DNA from: Paenibacillus sp. SYP-B3998
Lineage (GTDB): Bacteria > Bacillota > Bacilli > Paenibacillales > NBRC-103111
Direction: 5' to 3'
Length of the DNA: 64,000 bases
Assembly (NCBI RefSeq): GCF_010820665.1
Contig: NZ_JAAIKC010000001.1
Coordinates: 806,001 to 870,000 of the forward strand
Position 1 is the first letter of the stretch. Each line of letters starts with the position of its first letter. Below, piece by piece: positions 34,326 through 43,704 of the stretch. The notes below the pieces were generated by a model. It saw only the letters and a list, made by a program, of their open reading frames with translations. It did no database searches and was not told the DNA's origin. The translations under genes and the position numbers were made by a program.

Positions 34326-34541
34326 TTAGAAACCCTTATATTGGGGTTCTTCATTTTCCAATTGTGAAACACGCGAAGCGACTTGATCCACAATGTCTTG
34401 TGTGGATTTGGCAGCCGTTTCAAAAAGTTGTTTGGCTTCTTGATTTTGCGTGCTCAGGGCGAAGGTTTCCAAATTCGCTTGAGCGCTTTTTAAAGAAGCC
34501 AACGTTGTTTTTACTTGTGCGGATACAGTCAAGATATTCAC
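34326..34541 (-). CDS. DUF1657 small protein
   Basis: 71 residues of the DUF1657 family: VKTTLASLKSAQANLETFAL followed by STQNQEAKQLFETAAK. It is predicted to be an all-helical soluble protein. DUF1657 genes accompany spoVA operons, including the mobile spoVA2 type linked to spore heat resistance. It is divergent from the DUF421 gene, whose product ends in a related sequence. GGAGGTG precedes the ATG. Forespore expression is likely but no clear sigma-G promoter was identified. Confidence 0.85.
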   Translation of the reverse strand: MNILTVSAQVKTTLASLKSAQANLETFALSTQNQEAKQLFETAAKSTQDIVDQVASRVSQLENEEPQYKGF

Positions 34542-34736
34542 CTCCTGGCATCATTCGTTTTGCAATACGCAAAGCGCAAGATGACTTCGCTTAATAAAGA
34601 GTATTGGCGCTCATTAATATGCCCATTAATGCATTCTCCATAATTACCAATTAAATCCATGGAGGAATGGTGATAGTTGTTTCAAAAAAAGCACATAATG
34701 ATTTTGTTTGGAGCAAAAGGCAGGGAGGTAAAAATA

Positions 34737-35597
34737 ATGCCGGACTGGTTACATATTGTCGTTAGATCGTTAGGGGCGCTAGCTACTCTTTTTGTGTTAA
34801 CGAGAATTCTGGGGAAAAAACAAATATCCCAACTTACTTTTTTCGAATATATCATTGGTATTACGCTAGGGGACTTGGCTGGAGTCATATCGACAGATGT
34901 GGAAAGTAATTTTTTTCATGGCTTCATAGCTATCCTTGTTTGGTGTCTTATACCCCTTTCTCTAGAACTTTTCGCACTCAAAAGCAAGACTTTACGCCAA
35001 TGGTTCGAAGGCAAGGGTACCGTTTTCATCAAGGATGGGAAGATCCTCGAAGACAATTTGAAAAAAGAACGTTACACAGCAGATGAGCTGCTAGAGCAGC
35101 TTCGTACCAAAAGCGTGTTCCGAGTGGCGGACGTTGAGTTTGCTATGCTGGAGTCAACAGGGGATATAAGCGTGCTGCTCAAAAGCGAGTATCAGCCTCT
35201 AACGCCGAAGCATATCGGATTGAAGCTTGTCGCTGACAAGCCTGCGCAAGCCGTCATTATGGATGGAGCTATCCAAGATGAATTTCTAGCCGCTGCGGGC
35301 AAAGGACGTGGCTGGCTTCATGAGGAGTTGGATAAAATAGGGGTTACGAAGGAAAATGTGTTTCTTGCTCAAGTGGACACGCATGGAGAACTAACCGTTG
35401 ATCTCTACGATGATAAGCTTAAAGTACCTGAGCCAAGTCAAAAGCCGTTGCTGCTAGCCACCTTGAAAAAATGTGAAGCAGATCTTGAACTGTTCTCGCT
35501 GTCAACAATGCGTCCTGAGGCGAAACAAATGTACAGCGCATGCTCAGAGGCGATGCAGAAAGTGATCAAAGAACTAAGCACCATTCTTCGAACGTAG
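34737..35597 (+). CDS. DUF421 (YetF-like) membrane protein with C-terminal DUF1657-like tail
   Basis: 286 residues. The N-terminal 80 hold three membrane helices, followed by two DUF421 beta-rich domains (LTFFEYIIGITLGDLAGV near residue 37; VRSL and RVADVEFAMLESTGDISVLL near residue 135). The last 50 residues (LLATLKKCEADLELFSLST, then RPEAKQMYSACSEAM) align with the neighbouring DUF1657 protein, so this is a fusion of the two families. The ATG at 34737 is chosen for the AGGGAGGT site; a longer frame from 34677 is unlikely. It precedes spoVAC by 24 bases and likely belongs to the spore membrane system. Confidence 0.85.
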   Translation: MPDWLHIVVRSLGALATLFVLTRILGKKQISQLTFFEYIIGITLGDLAGVISTDVESNFFHGFIAILVWCLIPLSLELFALKSKTLRQWFEGKGTVFIKDGKILEDNLKKERYTADELLEQLRTKSVFRVADVEFAMLESTGDISVLLKSEYQPLTPKHIGLKLVADKPAQAVIMDGAIQDEFLAAAGKGRGWLHEELDKIGVTKENVFLAQVDTHGELTVDLYDDKLKVPEPSQKPLLLATLKKCEADLELFSLSTMRPEAKQMYSACSEAMQKVIKELSTILRT

Positions 35598-35621
35598 ACA
35601 CTGATCGGCAGGAGGGATTGT

Positions 35622-36095
35622 ATGGCCAATAACAAGAAAAAAAACATGACAATGACACAACAGGAGTATCAGAAGTTAGCTAAGGAAATGGAGCCGAAAA
35701 GGCCTGTTTTGCAAAACTGTATACGCGCGTTTCTAGTTGGCGGATTCATCTGTTTGATTGGTGAATGCTTGATGAAGATGTTCATCCACTGGTTTGGTTT
35801 CACCGAGAAGACGGCGGGGAATCCAACGGTTGCCGTGTTGATTTTTATTTCCGTTCTTTTAACAAGCCTGGGCGTTTACGATAAAATCTCGCAATGGGCA
35901 GGGGCAGGAACGGGGGTTCCTGTGACCGGATTTGCCAATTCCTTAGCCTCAGCTGCGATCGAGCATCGCGCCGAGGGTTTGGTGCTTGGGGTAGGGGGCA
36001 ATATGTTTAAGCTCGCAGGCTCCGTGATCGTATTCGGAACGGTTGCCGCTTTTATCGTCGGTCTTGTTCGTCTCATCATTATGGGAGGAGGTTGA
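35622..36095 (+). CDS. spoVAC: Stage V sporulation protein AC
   Basis: 157 residues with four to five membrane helices. SpoVAC is a mechanosensitive-channel-like part of the complex that moves dipicolinic acid with calcium into the forespore and out at germination. Visible family strings: CIRAFLVGGFICLIGE near residue 32, GAGTGVPVTGFANSLASAAIEH near residue 93 and GSVIVFGTVAAFIVGL at the end. AGGAGGG precedes the ATG and spoVAD follows after four bases. Confidence 0.95.
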   Translation: MANNKKKNMTMTQQEYQKLAKEMEPKRPVLQNCIRAFLVGGFICLIGECLMKMFIHWFGFTEKTAGNPTVAVLIFISVLLTSLGVYDKISQWAGAGTGVPVTGFANSLASAAIEHRAEGLVLGVGGNMFKLAGSVIVFGTVAAFIVGLVRLIIMGGG

Positions 36096-36099
36096 GCGT

Positions 36100-37119
36100 A
36101 TGCTGAAGGGGCATCAGAGCTGGATCTTTGAGAATCGACCCGTCATCTTGGCGACGGGAACAGTCGTTGGTCCTGATGAGGCAGAGGGGCCCATCAGTGA
36201 GGATTTTGATATCGTTCACGGGGATTTGACCATAGGTCAAAAAACGTGGGAAAAGGCGGAGAAGGCGCTGCTCGAAGAGGCAGCGCAGCGCGCCCTCGAC
36301 AATGCTGGGTTGACCGGAGGGCAGATCCAGTTCTACATCGGAGGCGATCTGATGAACCAGATCATCTCGAATACGTTCGCTGCGCGCACGCTGAATATGC
36401 CTTATCTCGGCATATTCGGCGCTTGCTCCACGTCTATGGAGGGGCTGGCGCTTGCCGCGCAACTGCTTGATTCGGGCGCCGCCAAGTATGTGATGGCGGG
36501 CACATGCAGTCACAACTGCACGGCGGAGAAGCAGTTCCGTTATCCAACGGAATACGGGTCCCAGAAGCCGCCGACGGCGCAGTACACAGTCACTGGCGCT
36601 GGCGTCGCCGTGCTCGGGAAATCGGGTGACGGTCCGGTTGTCACCTCGGCCACGATCGGTCGGATTGTCGATATGGGGATCAAGGATCCGTTTAATATGG
36701 GGGCCGCCATGGCTCCGGCAGCTGTAGATACCATCCAAGCGCACTGCCGAGATTTAGGCAGAGAGCCTGGCTACTACGATCTGATCGTGACCGGGGATCT
36801 TGCGACAGTCGGGCATGACATTGCGAATGAACTGTTCAAAAAACACCAGTTTCCAATTGAACAGACCCAATTTGACGATTGCGGCTTACTCATTTTCGAT
36901 CGGGACAAGCAATCTGTGCAAGCGGGCGGAAGCGGGTGTGGGTGTTCGGCAGCGGTTACCTATGGACATCTGTTAAAACGGATGAAGAAGGGAGAACTGA
37001 AACGAATTCTTGTCGTTGCGACAGGTGCGCTCCTTTCACCACTTTCTTTCCAACAGGGTGAGAGTATTCCCTGCATCGCGCATGCTGTTTCTATAGAGTC
37101 TGGAGGGTTGTACGCATGA
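36100..37119 (+). CDS. spoVAD: Stage V sporulation protein AD
   Basis: 339 residues, the dipicolinic-acid-binding subunit with a thiolase-like fold. Typical strings are [41 protein letters not shown] around residue 106 and [14 protein letters not shown] near residue 131. The ATG follows GAGGAGGTTGAGC; the longer frame from 36043 would overlap spoVAC by over 50 bases. The base composition of this gene is clearly more GC-rich than its neighbours. The end overlaps the spoVAE start (ATGA). Confidence 0.95.
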   Translation: MLKGHQSWIFENRPVILATGTVVGPDEAEGPISEDFDIVHGDLTIGQKTWEKAEKALLEEAAQRALDNAGLTGGQIQFYIGGDLMNQIISNTFAARTLNMPYLGIFGACSTSMEGLALAAQLLDSGAAKYVMAGTCSHNCTAEKQFRYPTEYGSQKPPTAQYTVTGAGVAVLGKSGDGPVVTSATIGRIVDMGIKDPFNMGAAMAPAAVDTIQAHCRDLGREPGYYDLIVTGDLATVGHDIANELFKKHQFPIEQTQFDDCGLLIFDRDKQSVQAGGSGCGCSAAVTYGHLLKRMKKGELKRILVVATGALLSPLSFQQGESIPCIAHAVSIESGGLYA

Positions 37120-37466
37120 GTTTCGTATGGGCTTTTCTTATCGGAGGAGCGATTTGTGTATTCGGTCAATTGCTTATGGATGTAGGCAAACTAACGCCAG
37201 CCCATACCATGAGCATACTTGTTGTTCTTGGGGCGATAGCGGATGGCTGTAACCTGTATGAGCCTTTCATTGAATTCGCCGGTGCTGGCGCAACTGTGCC
37301 GATTACTAGCTTTGGCAACGCGCTTGTGCACGGAGCGATCGAGGAATTGCACAAGGACGGCGCTATCGGCATTATAACCGGTATATTTAAAGTAACAAGC
37401 GCGGGTATTTCGTCGGCTATTATTTTCTCGTTTTTGGCGGCGGTGATCGTCAAACCCAAGGGTTGA
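37116..37466 (+). CDS. spoVAE: Stage V sporulation protein AE (SpoVAEb)
   Basis: 116 residues with about four membrane helices and the family strings [16 protein letters not shown] and [20 protein letters not shown]. It is the small membrane subunit that follows SpoVAD in the dipicolinic-acid channel. It overlaps spoVAD by four bases. The window has no SpoVAA, VAB or VAF, so this is the reduced C-D-Eb arrangement also seen in spoVA2-type clusters. Confidence 0.93.
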   Translation: MSFVWAFLIGGAICVFGQLLMDVGKLTPAHTMSILVVLGAIADGCNLYEPFIEFAGAGATVPITSFGNALVHGAIEELHKDGAIGIITGIFKVTSAGISSAIIFSFLAAVIVKPKG

Positions 37467-37489
37467 CGACCACTGTAATAAAGTTCGCT

Positions 37490-37535
37490 CGCAAGACAAG
37501 CCTCTTCGGATGAAACCGATGAGGCTTGTCTTGCG
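37490..37535 (+). repeat. Long perfect-arm hairpin after spoVAE, without T run
   Basis: CGCAAGACAAGCCTC pairs with GAGGCTTGTCTTGCG, and an inner CGG/CCG adds three pairs around ATGAAA. No T tract follows, so it may act in mRNA stability or as an atypical terminator rather than a standard one. Confidence 0.7.
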
Positions 37536-37779
37536 TCTATAGCTTATTAAGAATGGATCGCGGAAAATGGTTATATTTAACAAATAAATTTAGAGAATTT
37601 ACAAGTATACGGACGAAAAACTTTCCTGTAAACTAGATTTACGCTCGTTTACCTATATTTTCTAAAGATTGCTAGCCTTTTCGTGTGAATTCAGGATTAT
37701 TTTAGCTTTATTGGCAAGCGCTTACGAAAATAGTTGAGACGATAGTTTTCCCTGAGGAAAACGCTGAGGAGGATCAGAC
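37536..37779 (+). promoter_or_regulatory. Leader region of the moxR operon
   Basis: About 240 A/T-rich bases without a gene. They precede the moxR start, which has GAGGAGG nine bases upstream. A promoter must lie here; TATAC-type hexamers occur near 37604 but a -35 match is weak, so I do not assign it exactly. Confidence 0.4.
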
Positions 37780-38739
37780 ATGGAAACGACAACCCAACAT
37801 CACGTAGAGGCTCTAGCGAAACTGAAAGCCAATTTGGAATCTTGTATTCTGGGCAAGAGCTCAGAGATTGAATTATTGCTTACCGCGATGCTAGCCGGCG
37901 GGCACGTTCTGCTTGAAGATGTGCCAGGAACAGGTAAAACGGTTTTAATTAAAGCTTTAGCGCGTTCCATAGACGGTCAATTTCGCCGTATTCAGTGCAA
38001 TCCGGATCTATTGCCTTCCGATATTACAGGTGTTTCTATATATCATCCCAAAGAAGAGAAGTTTTTGTTCCGCTCGGGCCCCATTATGACGAACATTTTA
38101 CTTGTCGATGAAATTAATCGAGCTACAACGAAGACGCAATCAGCCTTGTTAGAAGCGATGGAGGAGCAGCATATCACTGTAGATGGCGATTTATATGAGC
38201 TTCCTTCTCCCTTTCTGATGCTTGCCACTCAAAATCCGATTGATTTCGAAGGCACTTATATCCTGCCGGAAGCACAGCTTGATCGCTTCATGATTAAGCT
38301 CAGTCTCGGCTATCCGAATGAAGCAGCGGAGAAGCAGATGATTGCCTCACAGAGCAAAGCGCACCCCATTGAATCTCTGCAAGCTGTTATGGATACAGAT
38401 CAAGTGCTGGTCGTTCAAGACCGAGTTCGTCGTGTACATTTGGATGAAGCAGTTGCCGATTATTTGCTTACAATTTCAAGAAAGACCAGAGAACACAAGG
38501 CTGTCTTCCTTGGAGCTAGCCCACGGGCAACACTCTCGCTCGTTCACGCCGCGAAGGCTTACGCCTTCATTAATGGAAGGGATTATGTCATTCCAGATGA
38601 TATTAAATATCTGGCTCAATACGTCCTTGGGCACCGAATGATTCTTCATTCGGAAGCTCGGCTGGATGGAGCAACTGTCACCTCTGTTCTGGGATCGATC
38701 TTCGAGCAGGTGCGTGTGCCAGTCCGATTGGAGAAGTGA
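37780..38739 (+). CDS. MoxR-family AAA ATPase
   Basis: 319 residues of the MoxR chaperone-like ATPase family: Walker A in DVPGTGKTVLIKALA near residue 48, Walker B in ILLVDEINRA near residue 109, sensor 1 in LATQNPIDFEGTY, and the C-terminal lid. MoxR proteins assist assembly or activation of partner proteins. The following DUF58 and transglutaminase genes form the standard MoxR-DUF58-TgpA operon, so these are its likely partners at the membrane. Confidence 0.92.
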   Translation: METTTQHHVEALAKLKANLESCILGKSSEIELLLTAMLAGGHVLLEDVPGTGKTVLIKALARSIDGQFRRIQCNPDLLPSDITGVSIYHPKEEKFLFRSGPIMTNILLVDEINRATTKTQSALLEAMEEQHITVDGDLYELPSPFLMLATQNPIDFEGTYILPEAQLDRFMIKLSLGYPNEAAEKQMIASQSKAHPIESLQAVMDTDQVLVVQDRVRRVHLDEAVADYLLTISRKTREHKAVFLGASPRATLSLVHAAKAYAFINGRDYVIPDDIKYLAQYVLGHRMILHSEARLDGATVTSVLGSIFEQVRVPVRLEK

Positions 38740-38744
38740 GCCGC

Positions 38745-40031
38745 ATGAATCGTCTGTTCTTGAAGCGATTTGGGGAGCTCTCCAGGGTTCCGGCAGCTTT
38801 CTGGATGCTTGCTTCCTGCCTGATAGGCAGTCTGTTTTTCCTTTTGTTTCAAGGTGGGAAGCTGGCTTCCATGCTGTTTATTATTATTACGCTATTATCC
38901 GTATACTTGATTTTGGGTAATTGGAGCGGCGTCAAGCGGACCCATGGTGTGCGCAGGCTGCCTAACACGCATCAGGACGCGAATCTTGAAGCTGGCCATT
39001 CCCTTCAGATTGGTATTCAGGTGCAGATTCCAGGCTTTTGGCCAATTCCTTACATGATGATTAGAGATAAGCTTATTCGTCAGAACGGGGAAGAAACGGT
39101 GTTCGAAGGGTCTCTTGTGCCGGATTGGAAGCGAAGAGGTGAATTGCTTTACAGCACCCTGCCATTACGAAGAGGGTCTTATCGATTTGGTGCAACCGAA
39201 TGCTTAACGGAAGATATTTTCGGTTTTTTTCAACACAAAGGTCGTTTAGAGCTCCAACAGCAGATAACGGTTTACCCTCAAACAGTACCCATACGAGAAT
39301 GGACTCAGTTTCATCAAATGTTAAAAGGGATGCAGCATCATTCCACGACGACACGCGCACACCGTGAGACGACACAAATCAACGGCGTTCGTGAGTACAT
39401 CTACGGGGATCGCTTGTCTCGTATTCATTGGAATGCAACAGCTAAAACGGGCACGTGGAAATCCAAAGAATTCGAACGCGAATCTCTTCCCAAGACGATT
39501 ATATTATTAGATCGTACGGATCGCGCTTATCAGGATGCGGCGGAATTCGAGCTAGCTGTATCAGTTGCGGCTTCGTTGTTTCGATATGCTTCCAGTCGAG
39601 AACTTGCGCTGGGCTTGTTGTCCGTTGGTAAGGAATCGACTTACTTAGAACCGAAACAAAGTCAGAACCATCATAAGCAGATTATGAATCATTTAGTCAG
39701 TGTAGAGGCGGACGGCTATCATTCTCTGAATCAGATCATGAAAGAGCGCTCTCGTCAATTACCAGCTGGCTGTTTTTTTGTATTAGTTTCTCCGCAAAGG
39801 GGAGCGCTCATGCTGCAGATGCTGCACCACCTTGAACATCTTCAGATGAATCCATGCCATATTTGGGTTCATGGATCACCGACGGGGCTGTTCAAAGGGC
39901 AAACCGTTGAGCCTTCTAGTGGGCAAGAAGATTGGATTAAGCAGATTCGCGCTCAAGGATTTATGGGGTACGAAGTGGGGCAGCTTTCTGAACTCTCTAA
40001 CTTGTTGGGAGGGACGAGGCGATATGCGTAA
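38745..40031 (+). CDS. DUF58 domain protein
   Basis: 428 residues. Two N-terminal membrane helices (about residues 17-36 and 40-60) precede a soluble region with the DUF58 motif REYIYGDRLSRIHWNATAKT near residue 215 and a von-Willebrand-like C-terminal part. The function in this operon type is unknown. The ATG at 38745 is preferred to the GTG at 38736, which is too close to its GGAG. It overlaps the transglutaminase gene by eight bases. Confidence 0.88.
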   Translation: MNRLFLKRFGELSRVPAAFWMLASCLIGSLFFLLFQGGKLASMLFIIITLLSVYLILGNWSGVKRTHGVRRLPNTHQDANLEAGHSLQIGIQVQIPGFWPIPYMMIRDKLIRQNGEETVFEGSLVPDWKRRGELLYSTLPLRRGSYRFGATECLTEDIFGFFQHKGRLELQQQITVYPQTVPIREWTQFHQMLKGMQHHSTTTRAHRETTQINGVREYIYGDRLSRIHWNATAKTGTWKSKEFERESLPKTIILLDRTDRAYQDAAEFELAVSVAASLFRYASSRELALGLLSVGKESTYLEPKQSQNHHKQIMNHLVSVEADGYHSLNQIMKERSRQLPAGCFFVLVSPQRGALMLQMLHHLEHLQMNPCHIWVHGSPTGLFKGQTVEPSSGQEDWIKQIRAQGFMGYEVGQLSELSNLLGGTRRYA

Positions 40032-42255
40032 CGCTATTTGGAAAAGAGTGTTGCTTGCCGATTGGCCACACCGTATGACAGCTATAATTACCGGATTATT
40101 TCTGTTTCAATTTGTACTCTGGATTCAAAAGGAAGATGGACTCTGGCTGCCGCAGACAGCATCCTTGGTTAGTGCAACATTATGGATCGTCGTGATTACC
40201 TACATGGTGCCCTATTTCAATCAAACGGGGCGAACGGCGATTCAATTTATGCTGATTATTATCCTTCATGGTTTTGCGCTTGGTTACACGTTTACTCAGG
40301 TAACGTTTCATAGTTGGAAGGATATATTGAAATGGGTAACGCTTAACGTTAGCCAGATAGAACCGTATATTTGGTTTAGTTTTTCTGCGTGGATGGTCTA
40401 TTTATTCGTCATGTGGGCCGTGGAGTCCAAATTTCGTATTTTCGTGCTGATGGTCGCTAGTGTTCTATTTTTCGCCATTCGCGATTCGTTTAGCATCATC
40501 TTCTTATGGCAGCAGGTCGCTATCGTCTTGTTCTGCGGCTTCTCTCTCTTGATGATGCGCCATTTTACGAATTTGAGGCAGCGAGCACCTATGATTTGGG
40601 AGACGATTATTGAATATCCAGCTTCTATTGGCGTACCGATTCTACTCATTGTTGTCGTTACCTTAACCGTTGGCGTGATTTCACCTACGGTGGACCCCAT
40701 TCTAACAGACCCATATACCGCGTGGAAGATAAGTCGTGGTGAGTCTGTTCCTTTACTAGGCAAAGGCATCAGTACCTCTGCATCGACTGCGGACGCTTCG
40801 TCAGGCTATAGCCGAGATGATAGCAAGCTAGGTGGGAGCTTTCGGTACGACTATACGCCTGTGATGACCGTGGATACGACCAAACGGACCTACTTTCGCG
40901 GTGAGACTAGATCTCTTTATAATGGAAAAGGTTGGGAGCTTAGCCCTGCCGAGAAGAAGCTTCAGCTCATGAAAGTCAATGAGAACGTGCTACAGAAAGA
41001 TCGAAGACTCGATCAGTCCCTTCTAACGACCAAAGAGGTTACCCAAAGCGTTGTCATGAACAGAGATGAGGTATTCCCAGTCTTGTTCGGCGGATTTGCG
41101 ATTGATAAAATTGAAGAAATAAATAAGGGCGAAAATCCTTTTCAACAATTGCTATGGTCCCCGCGTCAGGCAGAACTTCGTTTCATTGATAAAGAGAATT
41201 ATCCCAAAGCATATAAAATCATTACGCAAGAGCCGATTGTCGATGTGCCGGGCTTGCGTGAAACGAAGTCAGACTTCGTGAAACAGCCGGAGTGGAATGA
41301 ATATCTACAATTGCCTGCAGAATTGCCTGAACGCGTTAAACAATTAGCTATAGAAATTACAAAATCAGCTAACAACGGTTATGACAAGGCGAAGCTTATT
41401 GAAAAATATTTGGCAGAACACTATCCTTATACGAATACCCCTGATGAGAGTAAAGGAAAGAGCAAAGACTTTGTAGACCGATTTTTGTTTGAAATTAAAC
41501 AGGGTTATTGTGATTATTATTCTACATCTATGACTGTACTAACTCGTTCGATTGGACTTCCGGCTCGTTGGGTCAAAGGATATTCGTCAGGTGCTTCTCC
41601 AATTCCTGAACAAATCAGAGAACATGGCATCATGAGTCAGTTTGGTTCTGAATTTGATGTGGATGGAGCGGGCACCTATACGGTCAGGAACTCGGACGCC
41701 CACTCTTGGGTCGAAGTTTACTTTGAGGGATACGGATGGATTGCTTTTGAACCAACCTCAGGCTTCAAGCTGCCGACACTATTTCCTGAAACTAAGGTGG
41801 AGCCGGCGAATGCTCCCGCGAGCAGCCCGCTCCCGGCCGTTCGTGTTGAGACGGAAGTTACCCCGAGTTACACGTGGCTGTGGTTGACGTTAGCTGGATT
41901 CTTCCTGCTTGCTGTTATGAGTTCAGCATGTATCTTACTCATTAGAACCGCTTCGTGGAAAGCTTGGAGAACGCGTCGCAAACAAGCCCATGCAATTAAT
42001 TTTAACCAGAAAATTATTGTGGAGTTCGAGAAGCTGCTTCGACTAAGCAGGCGCAAGGGGTATACACGACTTGAACACGAAACGATGCGTGAAGCAACGA
42101 ATCGGTGGTCCAAACAAAGCAAGTGGATGAAGCAAGAGCTAGAAATGGTACTTTTACTGTTCGAGCGTGCAAAGTATAGCCAAGTCAGTTCTACAGAACA
42201 GGAATATTTGCAGGTGACACAGGCGGTAATCAAATTAAAAGAACAAATGAAATAG
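40024..42255 (+). CDS. Membrane transglutaminase-like protein (TgpA type)
   Basis: 743 residues. About seven membrane helices fill the first 230 residues (DUF3488-like). An extracytoplasmic transglutaminase core follows, with the catalytic Cys in IKQGYCDYYSTSMTVL near residue 495, His in RNSDAHSWVEVYF near residue 558 and Asp/Glu in the following strand. One helix near residue 620 and a DUF4129-like tail close the protein. TgpA-like proteins affect cell-surface assembly. The ATG at 40024 follows GGGAGGGACGAGG; a longer frame from 39871 would overlap the DUF58 gene. Confidence 0.9.
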   Translation: MRNAIWKRVLLADWPHRMTAIITGLFLFQFVLWIQKEDGLWLPQTASLVSATLWIVVITYMVPYFNQTGRTAIQFMLIIILHGFALGYTFTQVTFHSWKDILKWVTLNVSQIEPYIWFSFSAWMVYLFVMWAVESKFRIFVLMVASVLFFAIRDSFSIIFLWQQVAIVLFCGFSLLMMRHFTNLRQRAPMIWETIIEYPASIGVPILLIVVVTLTVGVISPTVDPILTDPYTAWKISRGESVPLLGKGISTSASTADASSGYSRDDSKLGGSFRYDYTPVMTVDTTKRTYFRGETRSLYNGKGWELSPAEKKLQLMKVNENVLQKDRRLDQSLLTTKEVTQSVVMNRDEVFPVLFGGFAIDKIEEINKGENPFQQLLWSPRQAELRFIDKENYPKAYKIITQEPIVDVPGLRETKSDFVKQPEWNEYLQLPAELPERVKQLAIEITKSANNGYDKAKLIEKYLAEHYPYTNTPDESKGKSKDFVDRFLFEIKQGYCDYYSTSMTVLTRSIGLPARWVKGYSSGASPIPEQIREHGIMSQFGSEFDVDGAGTYTVRNSDAHSWVEVYFEGYGWIAFEPTSGFKLPTLFPETKVEPANAPASSPLPAVRVETEVTPSYTWLWLTLAGFFLLAVMSSACILLIRTASWKAWRTRRKQAHAINFNQKIIVEFEKLLRLSRRKGYTRLEHETMREATNRWSKQSKWMKQELEMVLLLFERAKYSQVSSTEQEYLQVTQAVIKLKEQMK

Positions 42256-42260
42256 GCTGA

Positions 42261-42292
42261 GAAACCACTCGCCACAAAGGGGGTGGTTTTCC
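42261..42292 (+). terminator. Terminator after the transglutaminase gene
   Basis: GAAACCACTC pairs with GGGTGGTTTTC around a loop of about nine bases, with a T-rich end. It lies directly upstream of the esterase ribosome-binding site. Confidence 0.7.
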
Positions 42293-42314
42293 CTATGAGA
42301 GGAGAAAATAAATC

Positions 42315-43097
42315 ATGGCATTTATCGACTGTCATTTTTACTCGGAGGCCTTGGGCGTTTCTGCATCCATGCACGTCATTTTACCGCAAGCAGCTCACAG
42401 TCAAATCGGGATGGCATCCCAAACACGGGGGAGTAAGCATCCCACCTTGTTTCTTCTTCATGGTTTGTCAGATGACCATACGATATGGATGCGGAACACC
42501 TCGATCGAGAGGTATGCTTCGGAGTTAGGTATTGCGGTTGTCATGCCAGCGGTTAATCGCAGTTTTTACACGGATATGGCTTTGGGATCTAAGTATTGGA
42601 CTTTCATTAGTGAAGAGCTGCCTGCACTTGCTAGATCGTTCTTCCCATTGGCGGAGGAAAGAGAACGGAATTTTGTCGCTGGTTTGTCCATGGGTGGATA
42701 TGGCGCGATGAAGCTCGCGCTTTCGCATCCTGACCGCTTTGCAGCAGCAGCGAGTTTGTCGGGTGCGCTTGACATAGACCGCTTCGCCAGAGAACAGGCT
42801 CTTATGGAAGATTTTAAGTTGATTTTCGGGGAACTAAACCGGATTGAAGGCAGTGAGAACGATTTATTTGCGTTAGCTGATCACTTAGTGTCGAGCAAAA
42901 AACCAGCTCCTCACTTGTTCCAATGCTGCGGAACCGAAGATTTTCTGTATGAAGATAACTTGCGATTTCGGGACCATCTTCGCAAACTTTCCATTGAATT
43001 GACCTATGAGGAAGAATCAGGTAACCATGATTGGGGCTATTGGGATCGGAAAATACAAAATGTGCTACGCTGGCTGCCGCTTCCAGCGCGTTCCTAG
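42315..43097 (+). CDS. Esterase D-family carboxylesterase (tributyrin-esterase-like)
   Basis: Alpha/beta hydrolase of 260 residues. The nucleophile elbow is [17 protein letters not shown] (GxSxG) near residue 122. The oxyanion region is [13 protein letters not shown] near residue 46, and the catalytic His is in [11 protein letters not shown] near residue 240. It resembles EstA and S-formylglutathione hydrolase-type esterases. There is no signal peptide, so it is cytoplasmic. GAGAGGAG precedes the ATG. The natural substrate is unknown. Confidence 0.88.
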   Translation: MAFIDCHFYSEALGVSASMHVILPQAAHSQIGMASQTRGSKHPTLFLLHGLSDDHTIWMRNTSIERYASELGIAVVMPAVNRSFYTDMALGSKYWTFISEELPALARSFFPLAEERERNFVAGLSMGGYGAMKLALSHPDRFAAAASLSGALDIDRFAREQALMEDFKLIFGELNRIEGSENDLFALADHLVSSKKPAPHLFQCCGTEDFLYEDNLRFRDHLRKLSIELTYEEESGNHDWGYWDRKIQNVLRWLPLPARS

Positions 43098-43188
43098 TGG
43101 GAAAATACGTTCTTTTCTTTTTGCAACAAACGGGTCACTATGGTATAGTTTCACGTATATGTCGAGGAAGCAGTTGGAGGGAATTGGT

Positions 43189-43683
43189 TTGCTGAAAAAG
43201 CTCGTGCCTAGACAGTCCGTGAAAACGATTTATGATATTGATGCCGATCATCTATGGGGATTCGGCATTCGTGGCATTATTACAGACCTTGATAATACGC
43301 TTGTAGGGGCTCGCGATCCGCAGGCGACTCCTGAGCTCATTGAGTGGTTGAAACGTGTGCAGCAATTGGGCTTCAAGGTTGTGATTGTGTCCAACAATAA
43401 CCATGGACGAGTCTCCGCCTTCGCTAAGCCGCTGGGCATTCCGTTCATTCACCGAGCCAAGAAGCCTGCCAATGTCTCCTTTCACAAAGCCATGCAATTG
43501 CTTGGAACGAATGCAAGGCAGACGGCTGTTATCGGCGACCAAATGTTAACTGATGTGTTAGGCGGGAATCGCATGGGGCTCTATACGATCCTCGTTCAGC
43601 CGATTTCTATTGGGGATGAAGGTTTTTTTACCAAAATCAATCGACGCATTGAAAAATTGGCCCTATCGATGATGAAGAAATAA
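43189..43683 (+). CDS. yqeG: YqeG HAD-type phosphatase
   Basis: HAD-superfamily IIIA phosphatase of 164 residues. Motif I is ITDLDNTLVG near residue 30, motif II IVSNNN near residue 65 and the acidic motif GDQMLTDVLGGN near residue 117. The TTG at 43189 is chosen because GGAGGG lies seven bases upstream and the product then begins LKKLVPRQSVKTIYDI like other YqeG proteins; the frame extends further upstream without support. It is the first gene of the conserved yqeG-yqeM series. The substrate is unknown. Confidence 0.9.
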   Translation: MLKKLVPRQSVKTIYDIDADHLWGFGIRGIITDLDNTLVGARDPQATPELIEWLKRVQQLGFKVVIVSNNNHGRVSAFAKPLGIPFIHRAKKPANVSFHKAMQLLGTNARQTAVIGDQMLTDVLGGNRMGLYTILVQPISIGDEGFFTKINRRIEKLALSMMKK

Positions 43684-43704
43684 CAGAGACTATTAGGGGG
43701 ATTC

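Noticed and set aside
36079..36744. A 221-codon minus-strand frame opposite spoVAD
   Set aside because: It is antisense to a well-conserved gene in a GC-rich stretch, has no ribosome-binding site and gives an Arg/His-rich, non-protein-like translation.
37490..37535. Terminal inverted repeat of an insertion sequence
   Set aside because: The two arms form one local hairpin and no transposase or target duplication is nearby.
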